The notes below the pieces were generated by a model. That model saw nothing but the letters and a program-made list of their open reading frames with translations. It made no database searches and was not told the DNA's origin. Below, one piece after another: positions 1 to 10,607 of a DNA stretch of 64,000 bases (its first letter is position 1; each line of letters starts with the position of its first letter). The stretch lies in assembly GCA_018857735.1 (NCBI GenBank), contig JABMCL010003732.1, positions 15,001-79,000 on the forward strand, written 5' to 3'. This stretch comes from Alviniconcha marisindica. Lineage: Eukaryota > Mollusca > Gastropoda > Provannidae. Made by a program: the position numbers and the translations under genes.

Positions 1-314
1 ATCGGCCTTGTAATTTTACTCGACTGAGCAATACGATGTGCATCCTGGAGGGGCCTGTCGTAAAATTCTGATGGGTAGACAGGACCCTGGTACTGGCAGA
101 ATATTTTCTGGCAGAAAATAATAAGATGCTGATTTTATGTGACGCCAAATTAATGTACTTTAAAGAAGAAAACGAACTGAAAGTCGGTCAGGTTGGGCCA
201 TGAATGGTGTAAAAAGCGCCAATGACACATACCATTCGGGAAAAGGTCAAAATACTACTATTTCACTTTTTAATGTTTGGTTTGGTGCAGAAAACACCTT
301 TCAGAACCCTACTT
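1..314. other. Unassigned flank
   Basis: No coding exon, tRNA or tandem repeat is recognised. It lies just beyond the broken 3' end of the Penelope-like fragment. In that element's frame (minus strand) a stop follows at about 315, so the GIY-YIG endonuclease part is not readable here. Confidence 0.4.
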
Positions 315-1584
315 CTATTCTTTTTGGAATTGAAATGATTCCTTGGTGGTGGAGCTGTTGAAGGTTGATGTTTCCACCAAGTGACTGGTGCATATGATGC
401 ATGGACGCTTGTCGCACCTCAAGCAGCCAGGGTCTGCGTCCGGCGGGGTGGGCAAGATGGACGGCATGAGTAGTGATCGCAGCGACTTACAGTTGCGCTC
501 CCCAAGGACGGCAGGGTGGCGAGCTCCTGCTGCATTCCCGTGCTGGTGTGTAGGACGGAGGGCTGGTGTTCCGTGAACCAGCTGCGGAGCGGAGGATTGG
601 ACGGGTGGTGCGTGACAATGACGGGTGGTGCGTGACAATGACGGGTGGTGCGTGACAATGACGGGTGGTGCGTGACAATGACGGGTGGTGCGTGACGATG
701 ACGGGTGGTGCGTGACAATGACGGGTGGTGCGTGACGATGACGGGTGGTGCGTGACGATGAAGGGCGTCCTGTCGGTGCTCTGCTCGGGCTTGTGCTGCA
801 GCGTCTCAGAGCGGGGTGCGTTGCTCGCTCTAGCGCGAGCTTCCTGGACGTTCTTCAGGTGATGGCCCCGACGCAGGAACCGCCCCTCCACGTCGTCACA
901 GCGGGCGTTGAACACTTCCGTGTCCGCGCAGAGCCGTCGTAGCCTCAAGAACTGGCTGTAGGGGATGTTCTTGACGACATGGCGGGGACGACAGGAGCTG
1001 TTGGGGAGGTAGGCGTGGGAATCTGTGGGTTTGGTACGGATGTCCGTTTTGAGGAAGCCGTCTTTCAAGCTGATCAGGATGTCCAGGAAGGGCAGTTGAT
1101 CGGTGGAGGAGGCGATGGTGAACTTGATGGTGGGGTGAAAAGAGTGGATGTTGTTGAAGAACACATCCAAATCCTCTGGGGTCCCCGTCCACAGGAGGAA
1201 AATGTCGTCGATGAAACGTTTCCGTGTGTCCTGGCTGACGGGGACCGGGCTGTTGGCCCGNAGCTGGGACTCCAACCAGCCCATGAAGAGGCTGGCGGCT
1301 GATGGAGTCATGGGTGTCCCCATGGCAGTGCCGAAGATCTGATGCAAGTAGTCGTCTTCAAAGCTGAAGACGTTACTGGAGAGCACATGGTTGGCGATGT
1401 CCGCTACTCGCTCTGTCGGTGGGATGTTAGTCTGGGGCATGCTGTTGACATGGAACCGGAGTGCCGTGAGGAGGTCCTGGCGGGGTATGTTGGTGTAGAG
1501 TCCGATGACGTCTATGGTGACAAGTCTCACCCCGTCCCTGAATGGTCCGAGGTCGTGGTTCCATTGCTGGAGCGTACGTAGCAT
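315..1584 (-). mobile_element. Penelope-like element fragment (reverse transcriptase and linker)
   Basis: The minus strand from about 1584 to 800 reads as a Penelope-type reverse transcriptase. Visible blocks are a DVIGLYTNIP motif, GTAMGTPMTPSAA, the catalytic RFIDDIFLLWTG, HPTIKFT, PFLDILI and TDIRTKPTDSHAYL, followed by PRHVVKNIPYSQFLRLRRLC. These are in the order usual for Penelope-like RTs. The C-terminal linker (ending KSLRSLLMPSILP and a CLRCDKRPCIIC cysteine cluster) continues to about 315 but in a shifted frame, after a 20-bp minisatellite inside the linker. The GIY-YIG nuclease is missing, the 5' part is truncated at about 1584, and one base (1261) is ambiguous. It is a dead copy upstream of the first visible hyaluronidase exon. 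Confidence 0.85.
598..770. repeat. 20-bp minisatellite inside the Penelope linker
   Basis: About 8.5 copies of the unit ACGGGTGGTGCGTGACAATG lie head to tail with single-base variants (CAATG/CGATG). Because 20 is not a multiple of 3, the array cycles through frames and breaks the element's reading frame. Confidence 0.95.
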
Positions 1585-1628
1585 GGTGACTATATATATA
1601 TTCAGAATATTGTATTCCTGGCGCTCGC

Positions 1629-1754
1629 GCGCGCGCGCACACACACACGAGCGCACAGAAGTAATGTAACGAGGGGTGGGGGTAGGGGGAGCGGGGGGTG
1701 GTGAGAGGTAAATAGGGAAGGCAAGTAAGAAAACAGAATTTGAAATCACTTGTG
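1629..1754. repeat. Microsatellite junction between two retroelements
   Basis: A (CG)n/(CA)n tract and a G-rich stretch separate the truncated Penelope-like fragment from the LINE fragment to its right. No other feature is seen. Confidence 0.6.
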
Positions 1755-2035
1755 GTATTGCTTGTAGAAGTAAGTTTTTAACGCAACTTTGAAGGCGTGA
1801 GACGACTGAATGTGACGGATGTCAGAAGGGAGCGAATTCCATGCTTCAGAGCCCAACGTTTTTGTTCTAACATGGGGGATACGAAGAATCCGTTTGTCTG
1901 CAGAAGAACGAAGCTGTCTGGAAGGGGTGTACAGAGTGAGGAGGTCAGAGAAATAGACAGGAGATGAGTTAGAGAAGAGGTTGTGACAAATAGTTGACAG
2001 TTTGTATAGTCTATTCTGTAGCCTATACTAACTAT
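1755..2035 (-). mobile_element. LINE 3' fragment (L2/CR1-like RT C-terminus)
   Basis: The minus strand encodes the typical tail of an L2/CR1-type ORF2: a YTPSRQLRSSAD block, then GSEAWNSLPSDIRH, then a short basic end and a stop near 1755. It is 5'-truncated, as usual for LINE insertions, and lies beside a (CA)n tract. Family assignment is by motif only. Confidence 0.75.
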
Positions 2036-2139
2036 AACAGTGACTTACAAGTTACAGTATCTAGGCACACAACCGAGGGTACCGCATGGCGCGTGTGCTT
2101 GTGAGGAGTGAGTGAGTGTGCTGGTGTCTGTGTGTAATC

Positions 2140-2692
<553 letters not shown>

Positions 2693-2779
2693 AGCCGACA
2701 CACATGTTGATGTGTCCGGGTGTGATCATAATCTGCGGCTTGACTAGGTGATGACGTCATGAAGATTGCTTGTTTGCAG

Positions 2780-3351
2780 GTGTGTGAACAACGGACAGGA
2801 CGTCCTGCTGAACGTTAGCGTGGCCCTCAGTCTCTCCGCCCAGTGCACATCACGTGACTCGCGTTTCCATGACTACCACTGCCGCTGCTACAGCCCCTGG
2901 ACAGGCGCCTGCTGCCAGACCTGCACACCGTCACCATGCCAACCATCTCAGGCCGTTGCGTCATCAAAGAACGAGAGGACGTCACATAGTCATGAACATC
3001 ATGGCGTGGCCAAGCGAGTTCCGGTACATTATGAAGCTAAGGGTGTGTTAAAGCATACTCCGGCACGAAAAAGAGAGACGGCGTCAGGTGGTCAGGAACA
3101 TCCGGACGCTGTGAAGCAAAATCCGCTACCACAATATTCGCAGGGACTGCCTCCACCCGACAAACCATTCCGGGTGGTGTGGAACCACCCGGACCCCTGT
3201 GAGAAAAATGGTCATTCCCTGAACTTGTCTGACTACGGGATCATCCACAACACGGGTCGGGGTGTTATCGGTGACGAGATCCAGTTGTTGTACAACACTG
3301 GCCGCTGGCCCCGCTTGAAGCATTCACAGTCTGTAAATGGCGGCATCCCGC

Positions 3352-3353
<2 letters not shown>
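2780..3353 (+). CDS. HYAL: Hyaluronidase exon joining an EGF-like tail to the start of a second GH56 domain
   Basis: The exon is bounded by an acceptor (CTTGTTTGCAG before 2780) and a donor at 3354. The first base completes a split codon (phase 2) and it ends in phase 0; all 191 codons are open. Residues 1 to about 60 form the cysteine-rich EGF-like tail that normally closes a hyaluronidase (CVNNGQD, then HCRCYSPWTGACCQ). A hydrophilic linker follows. From about 3166 the reading PFRVVWN, NLSDYGI, IGDEIQLLYNTGRWP and NGGIPQ is the N-terminal strand-loop of a GH56 domain, with the cysteine that normally pairs with the C-terminal lobe. The phase at 2780 matches the exon that normally precedes an EGF exon, so further coding exons are expected left of the window. 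None was found in 1-2779. The layout implies tandem GH56 modules. A linker stretch near 3000-3009 matches the stop-codon region of the terminal exon at 22368-22376, so loss of a stop in an ancestral last exon is a reasonable origin. Confidence 0.85.

Positions 3354-3415
<62 letters not shown>
3354..3415. repeat. (GT)n that itself supplies the 5' splice site
   Basis: About 30 GT dinucleotides follow exon sequence ending CCGCAG directly. The only donor giving the phase-0 junction to the exon at 7336 is the first GT of this tract, so the splice site is embedded in the microsatellite. Confidence 0.85.
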
Positions 3416-3471
3416 TCACGCGCGCGCGAGTAATACAATATTATTGTTATGTATTATTTGTTCAGGTTTCA

Positions 3472-3477
<6 letters not shown>

Positions 3478-3512
<35 letters not shown>

Positions 3513-4477
3513 GAACAGCTAAAATGGCAAACGCATATTAACAACATTTGCAGAACCGTTTCTAGAAATATTTTTCTTCTTTCGAAACTGAGCCAAATTG
3601 TCAGCCAAATATCCAAATTAGCCTTCTTCTTTGCACACATTATGTCACATATGAACTATGTTTCAAATGCATGGGATGGATGTGCCTGTGTGCACATGAA
3701 GCAGCTGTATTCTCTCCACAAACGTGCCGTAAAATTCTTGATGCCAATTCCTAATTTAGACTACAAACAAAAGTGCTGTGCTCTCAAACTACTCCCTTTA
3801 GACAAACAACTATTGCTCAACAAATGTGTTCTAATGCAAAAGGTTGTTCACGGCAAAGCCCCGCAGTATCTGAAAAATCTCATGATCCCATCTGAACGTC
3901 TTCATGTTCGTGGGAATAAACAGCTTTTGCCCAGAACAAGGATTGATATCTTTAAAACGAGTTTCTCCTTTTCAGGCTCCTTAGCGTGGAATAGTTTAGC
4001 TCATCATCTCAGATACCCCATGGAATTAAAAACGTTCAAAAGGAAAGTATTTCAGGCACTCGCTAAGTCACCTTGAATACTTCTTTATACTTCTTGTTCT
4101 TTCTCTTTTCTTTTTTCTCTCGCTCGTCAGACAGCTTGACACAAAATGTATAGAATGTTGTTATTGTTTTTCCCTTCCTTGCTCTTGTAAAGTTTTAGAA
4201 GAAAAAAAAATTGGTTTTTAGTTGTTGTATTTTCATGAAATATTTACTTTTTCTTTTTCCTCGTGGTCATCATTTTTTTTTTTTTTTTAAATTCAAATTT
4301 AATGTTTGCATATATGATTGTTGGTGTGTGTGATGTGCTTGGATTTTGGTTAGGTGTGTATAATGCACCATCGCTTAGCTTCCAATCCTGTTAGATGTGA
4401 TCTTGTTTTATACGTAGATAGTGAGGTAGTCATTATTCTGTCGCTTTCCTTTATTCGTTGATTTGTTTTGTATTTCT

Positions 4478-4550
<73 letters not shown>

Positions 4551-4798
4551 AGAAAATGTTTTGTATTGGTCTTATTTTGCTTTATTATTGCTCTGTTCGT
4601 ATGACGTGATGTTTTAGACAGAAATTAGTTTTTGTTTTGTTTTTAAGTCGTTTTTTTCTCTAGCGTATGTAATTGAATTCTTGTTTGATGTATTGAGTGT
4701 TTCTGTGATTGTCATCAGGGACAGATTTGCAAAAAAGCCGACACGTGCTTAAATCTTTATCCCTGTGTAATAAAGTATTATCTTATCTTATCTTATCT
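3478..4798 (+). mobile_element. LINE 3' fragment with (TTATC)n tail
   Basis: From about 3508 to 4076 the plus strand encodes the C-terminal half of a non-LTR reverse transcriptase: LKWQTHINNICRTVSRNI, a HIMSHMNYVSNAW block, LYSLHKRAVKFL, then SLAWNSLAHHLRYP and a stop at 4074-4076. A 3' UTR with poly-T runs and a (CT)n block (about 4476-4548) follows. The element ends in AATAAAG and a (TTATC)n tail at about 4771-4798. It is 5'-truncated at the (CT)n around 3478. It lies in the intron after the chimeric hyaluronidase exon, in the same orientation; its frame is open with that exon by chance. Confidence 0.8.
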
Positions 4799-4816
4799 CC
4801 ATAGTATATATGTTGA

Positions 4817-5003
4817 GTTCAGGAGCTGTGTGAAAGTCGAGGTGGCCGTCTTGAGCTTTCCGTCCTAACGAGCCTTCTGGTTTCCGTGGGCGTAAACCAA
4901 TATTGAACCATGCTCATCCTCTGGTCTCAGTTTGTCCCTAATACGTCAACCGACATCCGAGGACATGACGCTCTACTTCATCGTCATATATATATATATA
5001 TAT
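4817..5003 (+). repeat. Dispersed repeat family A, copy 1
   Basis: It starts GTTCAGGAGCTGTGTGA, contains CCGTCCTAACGAGCC and CGACATCCGAGGACAT, and ends in an (AT)n tract. It is closely similar to 11168-11370, and its 3' section matches the tandem unit at 37215-37660. A short retroposon (SINE-like) is likely, but no clear pol III boxes were seen. Confidence 0.7.
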
Positions 5004-5063
5004 AATGTTTTTTGGATCATGTAAAGCGCGGTGGGCTGATCTCTGTCGGTGATTTACCGCGCA

Positions 5064-5641
5064 TACTGGGCAGTTCAGCGAAGCTGGTTTGCACGAGTGA
5101 ATGCCCTTTGTAATCTTTCGCGGAAGAAGTCGAGAAAGGTTGCAGCTGCCACTTCCGGGCCGATTTCTTGAGTCGGCGTTGCTTCACCGTCACGCTGTGT
5201 ATAACAATGGAAGCTAAAATTAGAATTGTGAAGCAGTACAAATGCCACTACTGTTGCGTTTGAAAGAATCAAAGGGATAAGGTAATGGACGAAGGGGAAA
5301 AAAAAGTTTTTTGTTGTTGTTTGTTTTTTGTTTCGTTTCCCGACTGACCAGAAGATTGCTAGTGCGTGGAAAAGGATGTGCGTTTTTGTTTTCTTTTCTT
5401 TTTTTCTTCTTTTTTGTGTGCATCCTATAGCACGAGCAACAAGTTCCTGCTTGTTGCAAGACAGACTCTGACTTCGGGTCTTCAAAAGTGCCTTTAAAGT
5501 CGGCACTGTAAACTTCACGAATTCACTGGCACCGCGTTCCATCGTGAAGAAAGTACGCAATAGAAGTAATAACAGCGAAGGGACTTAAACGATGCCGGTG
5601 AAAGTCAAGGGAGTTAACAGCCCTGCCTGAACCACCCAATA
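5064..5641 (-). mobile_element. SAP-domain element with short inverted ends, copy 1
   Basis: The right end CTGAACCACCCAATAG and the left end TACTGGGCAGTTCAG are imperfect inverted repeats. On the minus strand an open frame beginning at about 5542 (MERGASEFVKF) contains VPTLKALLKTRSQSLS, NKQELVARAIG, which fits the helix-extended-helix pattern of a SAP DNA-binding domain. The frame then passes through a poor-complexity region to FTRANQLR near the left end. A second copy lies at 51245-51761 in the other orientation. It is probably a non-autonomous or degraded DNA transposon. Confidence 0.65.
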
Positions 5642-5689
5642 GAAATGACCGCTGTTACTGCATTTGCCGTCACAGGAAACCGTCCACTG

Positions 5690-5820
5690 GAAACCTCCAC
5701 CATTACCTTACCACGCACCCCCCCCCACCCCCCACCCCCCACACCCTACCCCAGCCACATCCTCTAGCCCTCTTATGAGCAAGTAGTCGTTACAGCTGCA
5801 TTGCTGAAACAAACATAATT
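5690..5820. other. C-rich spacer
   Basis: A C-rich run (about 5717-5755) lies between the SAP element and a LINE fragment. Nothing coding is seen. Confidence 0.5.
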
Positions 5821-6330
5821 ATCAGTAATGATAATGATAATGTACAATTCTCATGAGCTCATCTACGCCCTGAGCGCTCACATGATATATATAAAAGTCG
5901 TACTAATGCATTTTAGATAAAGTATTATATGAAGCAGAAAGAAAGGGCAAAGGCAATAGTTCAAAACATTATTATACACACATGACACTGGTATGCACAC
6001 ACACACACACACGCACACGCACACACGCACGTACGCACGCACACGCACACACACACGCACGCGCACACACACGCACTCACACAACGGCTGTAGCGAAAAC
6101 TGGGTATTGATATTACTTGGGGCGGAAATACTGTGAGAAGAGGAAAGTTTTCAGTTTGGTTTTGAAGGTGACAGGGCTGAGCATGGTTAAGGTTTTATTC
6201 GCCATTTTGAGTGAATTCCAATTACGGGTTCCAAAGTAAGAGAAAGTGCGAAAGCCACGAGCGTTGCATTTGTAGCGTTAGATTCTCAGCATGCGCGCGT
6301 CAGAAAAATACGCCTATTTTATCTTCATCT
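5821..6330 (-). mobile_element. L2-like LINE 3' end, degraded copy
   Basis: The segment aligns by eye with 20520-21010: CGCCCTGAGCGCTCAC, a TATTATATGAA block, a (CA)n tract, then AATACTGTGAGA and GCGAAAGCCACGAG. The minus strand encodes a decayed ORF2 end (GTRNWNSLK). Both copies carry the (CA)n at the same place, so the microsatellite is part of the family. Confidence 0.75.
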
Positions 6331-7335
6331 TCCTAACCATGACAGTACCTTTATCCTTTTTTTGTGGGTGTGGACATTTTCACAACCATTTGCATTTCGC
6401 GCAACAAATAGGATTCCAAACTCATCCAGCCTCTGCTAACAAGAGATAATCATTACAACAAAAGTAACAAGCTGAACTAAAATTACTTCCAAAATCTTTT
6501 AAAGCTATTAAGAACACCTAAGTAGAACATTTGACAAAACGTTTGTGACCGGGGGTTTTCATTTTGCAACAGTGAAACGATGCCATGGGCTGGTGACTTA
6601 GTTGTTGTGGATATAAATCTGGACAGGAGCGCCAAGAGGTATCGGAGAATGAAAACGGATGACTGACATCCCGTCGTGGATTTGTGTTCCATGGAAGGAT
6701 AATAGCGCCTTCTTCACGATGTGGTTTGTGAAAGTTTTGCTCGAAGCCAAGCGATCGAAACCACTTTTCTCGTGAAATTGCCTAATCGTGTAATCATTCG
6801 CAGACTCAAATAGAACGCTATTTAACAACTGACACCAAAAGACAGAACAGGATTGAGCAGTCTCAGAAACATTGGTATTTCCCACGAGTGCCCGTGCTCA
6901 CAGCGGTAAAACATGGGGTTCTCAGCCTGTAGTTCACAGCATATCCAAATAAGGAAATTAAAATCCAAAACTTTACCAAATAAGGAACACAAATCGCAAT
7001 CATTGGGGCTACTAAAATTATGTACACGTGTATTTTACTTACTAAGACCCCCGCCCTCCCCAACACACGCACACCTTTAATCCTCAGTGCTTTTGTTTTT
7101 TCTTTGCTTTTTTTAAATTATTGGGAGTGTGGTGGTGGAGTTGTATGCGCCCTTGTCTCACCGGCTATCTGGCATCAGAAGTATTCGTTGTTATCAATAA
7201 TTATTATTGAATATGCTGTACAATGCAATTAAAACGATGCCTCTGTCCCTCGATGTTTGTCTGTCTTTTGATTACAAAGCCAACGAAAAGATGGTCATTG
7301 TGAGTGTTCCTTTCCATTTGGTCTTGTCCAAACAG
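6331..7335. other. Intronic sequence without recognised features
   Basis: This is the 3' part of the intron before the exon at 7336. A minus-strand open frame of 95 codons (6598-6885) has no recognisable domain and no splice context. Neither a tandem repeat nor a clear transposon end was found. Confidence 0.4.
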
Positions 7336-7571
7336 CGTGCTAACCTCACTTTTGCCGACCTGAGAACAGAGCTAAATAAACACAGAGTGGACATCTTCTC
7401 AGGGTTGGGCATCATCGACTTCTTGGGATGGCGTCCGATCTTTTTCAAGAACTTCGGTGTCTACACCAAGTACAAAACAGAGTCCATGAAGTGGGTGAGG
7501 CAGCGTCATCCCGACTACAACAGCTCCATGGTGTACAAGCTGGCGGAAGCGGAGTGGCAGGAGGGGGCAAG
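7336..7571 (+). CDS. HYAL: Hyaluronidase exon with altered catalytic motif
   Basis: The acceptor is CTTGTCCAAACAG before 7336 and the donor is GTCAGT at 7572; the exon enters in phase 0 and leaves with two bases of a split codon. It encodes RANLTFADLRTELNKH, then SGLGIIDFLGWRPIF and KNFG, then WVRQRHPDYNSS and KLAEAEWQEGAR, the central block of GH56. In active hyaluronidases the motif is D-[FW]-E, with the glutamate as proton donor. Here the codons read GAC TTC TTG, so the glutamate is leucine while the aspartate and the following WRPIF are kept. Loss of normal hyaluronidase activity is inferred from established GH56 mechanism. Confidence 0.92.
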
Positions 7572-7574
7572 GTC

Positions 7575-7890
7575 AGTAACAGGTATATGGCACAAGTCTA
7601 TGGCGGTCAGGCTGATTGCATAGTTAGGTCTATGGCGGACAGGCTGATTGCACAGTTATATGGCGGACAAGCTGATTGCACAGTTATATGGCGGACAGGC
7701 TGATTGCACAGGTCTATGGTTGACAGGCTGATTGCACAGGTCTACGGTTGACAGGCTGATTGCACAGTTATATGGCGGACAGGCTGATTGCACAGGTCTA
7801 TGGTTGACAGGCTGATTGCACACGTCTATGGTTGACAGGCTGATTGCACAGGTCTACGGTTGACAGGCTGATTGCACAGCTCTATGGCGG
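7575..7890. repeat. 28-bp minisatellite at the 5' splice site
   Basis: It starts within a few bases of the donor at 7572. Units contain GGACAGGCTGATTGCACAG followed by GTCTATGG or TTATATGG, so many units carry an ACAG-GT step. It lies entirely in the intron. Confidence 0.9.
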
Positions 7891-8139
7891 ACATTATTAT
7901 TATTATTAACCTTTTTGATTTGTTTTGCACTCTGTCTAGTGGGTTGTGTTTCTTGGTGTGTGTTTTTCCTGGAGAATTTTATCCAGTCAAAGGGAGTTGG
8001 CCTAATCTAATTTCTTTCTCCCAACTGCGTTTTTTTTTAATATTGATTTTTGTATCATATTTTTATGTCGTTCCATTACATTGTCTCAGAATCCGATTTG
8101 GTTTGACCAGAATGATCAGGGGCATTATTCCATGTCCAT

Positions 8140-8400
8140 TTCGTTCTGTGACAAGATGGTCACTGGCTCTATTACCTGTCATTTGGTCTGTATTAGGATG
8201 GTCACTGGCTCTATTACCTGTCTTATTTGGTCTGTGTCAGGATTGTCACTGGCTCTATTACCTGTCTTATTTGGTCTGTGTCAGGATTGTCACTGGCTCT
8301 ATTACCTGTCTTATTTGGTCTGTGTTAGGATGGTCACTGGCTCTGTTACCTGTCTTATTTAGTCTGTGTTAGGATGGTCACCGGATCTATTACATGTCTG
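8140..8400. repeat. About 44-bp minisatellite
   Basis: Five to six copies contain GGTCACTGGCTCTATTACC followed by TGTCTTATTTGGTCTGTG, with T/C variants. Intronic. Confidence 0.9.
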
Positions 8401-8463
8401 ATATGCATTTGGCAGGATAATAGCTGGCACTGTTACACGTCTGATTTGTTCTGTGAAGGGATG

Positions 8464-8531
8464 CTCACTGATACTATGCCTGTCTGATTAAATCAGTGAG
8501 CACCCCTTCAGACAGGCACAGTATCGGTGAG
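8464..8531. repeat. Inverted repeat, 24-nt arms
   Basis: The left arm 8464-8487 (CTCACTGATACTATGCC and on) pairs with the right arm 8508-8531 (ending TATCGGTGAG) with two mismatches around a 20-nt spacer. Related sequence recurs near 8588-8612. It could form a hairpin. Confidence 0.75.
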
Positions 8532-8689
8532 AACAACACAGAACAAATTTTGGAACAAATTGTGTTCTGTGGGGGGATGTTCATAGAGGGGATGCTCACT
8601 AATACTGTGCCTGTCTGATTTGTTGCTTAGCAATATGGTCGTTGCCATTATTACTTGTCTAATTTCGTTGATGGCAGGGCGGGCATTAC

Positions 8690-10485
8690 ATGTCTCATTT
8701 CTCTTGTAACAGGACGGGAACTCTGAAATGTGTAATTTGTGACAGGACGGGAACTCTGACATGTGTAATTTGTGACAGGACGGGAACTCTGACATGTGTA
8801 ATTTGTGACAGGACGGGAACTCTGACATGTGCAATTTGTGACAGGACGGGAACTCTGACATGTGTAATTTGTGACAGGGCGGAACTCTGACATGTGCAAT
8901 TTGTGACAGGACTGGAACTCTGACATGTGTGATTTGTTTTGTGACAGGACGGGAACTCTGACATGTGTAATTTGTGACAGGACGGGAACTCTGACATGTG
9001 TAATTTGTTTTGAGACAGGACTGGAACTCTGACATGTGTAAAAATTTTTGACAGGACGGGAACTCTGAAAATGTGTAAAAATAATTGTGACAGGACGGGA
9101 ACTCTGACATGTGTAATTTGTTTTGTGACAGGACGGGAACTCTGACATGTGTAATTTGTGTCAGGACATGTGTAATTTGTGACAGGACGGGAACTCTGAC
9201 ATGTGTAATTTGTGACAGGACGGGAACTCTGACATGTGTAATTTGTTTTGTGACAGGACGGGAACTCTGACATGTGTAATTTGTTTTGTACAGGACGGGA
9301 ACTCTGACATGTGTAATTTGTGACAGGACGGGAACTCTGACATGTGTAATTTGTGACAGGACGGGAACTCTGACATGTGTAATTTGTGACAGGACGGAAC
9401 TCTGACAGTGTAATTTGTGACAGGACGGGAACTCTGACATGTGTGTTATTTGTGACAGGACGGGAACTCTGACATGTGTAATTTTTTTGACAGGACGGGA
9501 ACTCTGACATGTGTAATTTGTTTGTGACAGGACGGGAACTCTGACATGTGTATTTGTTTTGACAGGACGGGAACTCTGACATGTGTAATTTGTGACAGGA
9601 CGGGAACTCTGACATGTGTAATTTGTGACAGGACGGGAACTCTGACATGTGTAATTTGTTTGGACAGGACGGGAACTCTGACATGTGTGATTTGTTTTGT
9701 GACAGGACGGGAACTCTGACATGTGTAATTTGTGACAGGACGGGAACTCTGACATGTGTAATTTGTGACAGGACGGGAACTCTGACATGTGTAATTTGTT
9801 TTGTGACAGGACGGGAACTCTGACATGTGTAGTTTGTTTTGTGACAGGAGGGAACTCTGACATGTGTAATTTGTGACAGGACGGGAACTCTGACATGTGT
9901 AATTTGTGACAGGACGGGAACTCTGACATGTGTAATTTGTTTGTGACAGGACGGGAACTCTGACATGTGTATTTGTATTTGTGACAGGACGGGAACTCTG
10001 ACATGTGTAATTTGTGACAGGACGGGAACTCTGACATGTGTAATTTGTTTTGTGACAGGACGGGAACTCTGACATGTGTAATTTGTGACAGGACGGGAAC
10101 TCTGACATGTGTAATTTGTGACAGGACGGGAACTCTGACATGTGTATTTTTTTGACAGGACGGGAACTCTGACATGTGTAATTTGTGACAGGACGGGAAC
10201 TCTGACATGTGTATTTGTTTTGTGACAGGACGGGAACTCTGACATGTGTAATTTGTGACAGGACGGGGAAATCTAAAATGTGTAATTTGTGACAGGACGG
10301 GAACTCTGACATGTGTAGTTTGTTTTGTGACAGGACGGGAACTCTGACATGTGTAGTTTGTTTTGTGACACGACGGGAACTCTGACATGTGTAGTTTGTT
10401 TTGTGACACGACGGGAACTCTGACATGTGTAGTTTGTTTTGTGACAGGACGGGAACTCTGACAGGTGTAATTTGTTCTGTGACAG
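8690..10485. repeat. Minisatellite built from the downstream 3' splice site
   Basis: Roughly 50 head-to-tail copies of a 32-38 bp unit contain TTTGTGACAGGACGGGAAC then CTGACATGTGTAA. The array ends exactly at the true acceptor, TTTGTTCTGTGACAG before the exon at 10486, whose first bases GA also match the unit. Each unit is therefore a near copy of the functional intron end. Long minus-strand open frames across the array arise from the repeat and are not genes. Confidence 0.95.
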
Positions 10486-10602
10486 GAAGGTGATGGCAGG
10501 GAAGCTAGCGGTAGCCCAAAAACTGATGCCGGTTGGTCACTGGGGATATTACGCGCAGCCACGTGCATATAGCGGCAACAGCTCCGAGGGACAGAACAAC
10601 AA
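10486..10602 (+). CDS. HYAL: Short hyaluronidase exon lacking the conserved cysteine loop
   Basis: The exon is flanked by TTCTGTGACAG and a GTGGGT donor at 10603. One leading base completes the split codon from 7571 (giving R) and two trailing bases pair with the G at 12960 (giving K). It reads KVMAGKLAVAQKLMP, VGHWGYYAQPRAYSG and NSSEGQNN. This corresponds to the GH56 stretch that normally reads WGYYGFPxCYN, a loop closed by a second cysteine, then QND. Here both cysteines are absent and the loop is about a dozen residues shorter, while WGYY and QNN are kept. It is small and hidden between two minisatellites, and was recognised only by phase and homology. Confidence 0.85.
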
Positions 10603-10607
10603 GTGGG

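Noticed and set aside
3354..4076. Continuous reading frame from the hyaluronidase exon through (GT)n into LINE coding sequence
   Set aside because: The frame is open by chance; phase-0 splicing from 3353 to 7336 continues the GH56 domain, and the LINE part is a separate insertion.
6598..6885. Possible 95-residue gene on the minus strand
   Set aside because: No recognisable domain, no splice sites and no conserved neighbour to support it.
8690..10485. CRISPR-like array
   Set aside because: Units are contiguous copies without unique spacers, in an intron of an animal gene.
8508..10568. Very long minus-strand open frames (hundreds of codons) with repeated MSEFPSCHK-type peptides
   Set aside because: They come entirely from the splice-site minisatellite; the peptide cycles through frames with unit length, and there is no domain or splice context.
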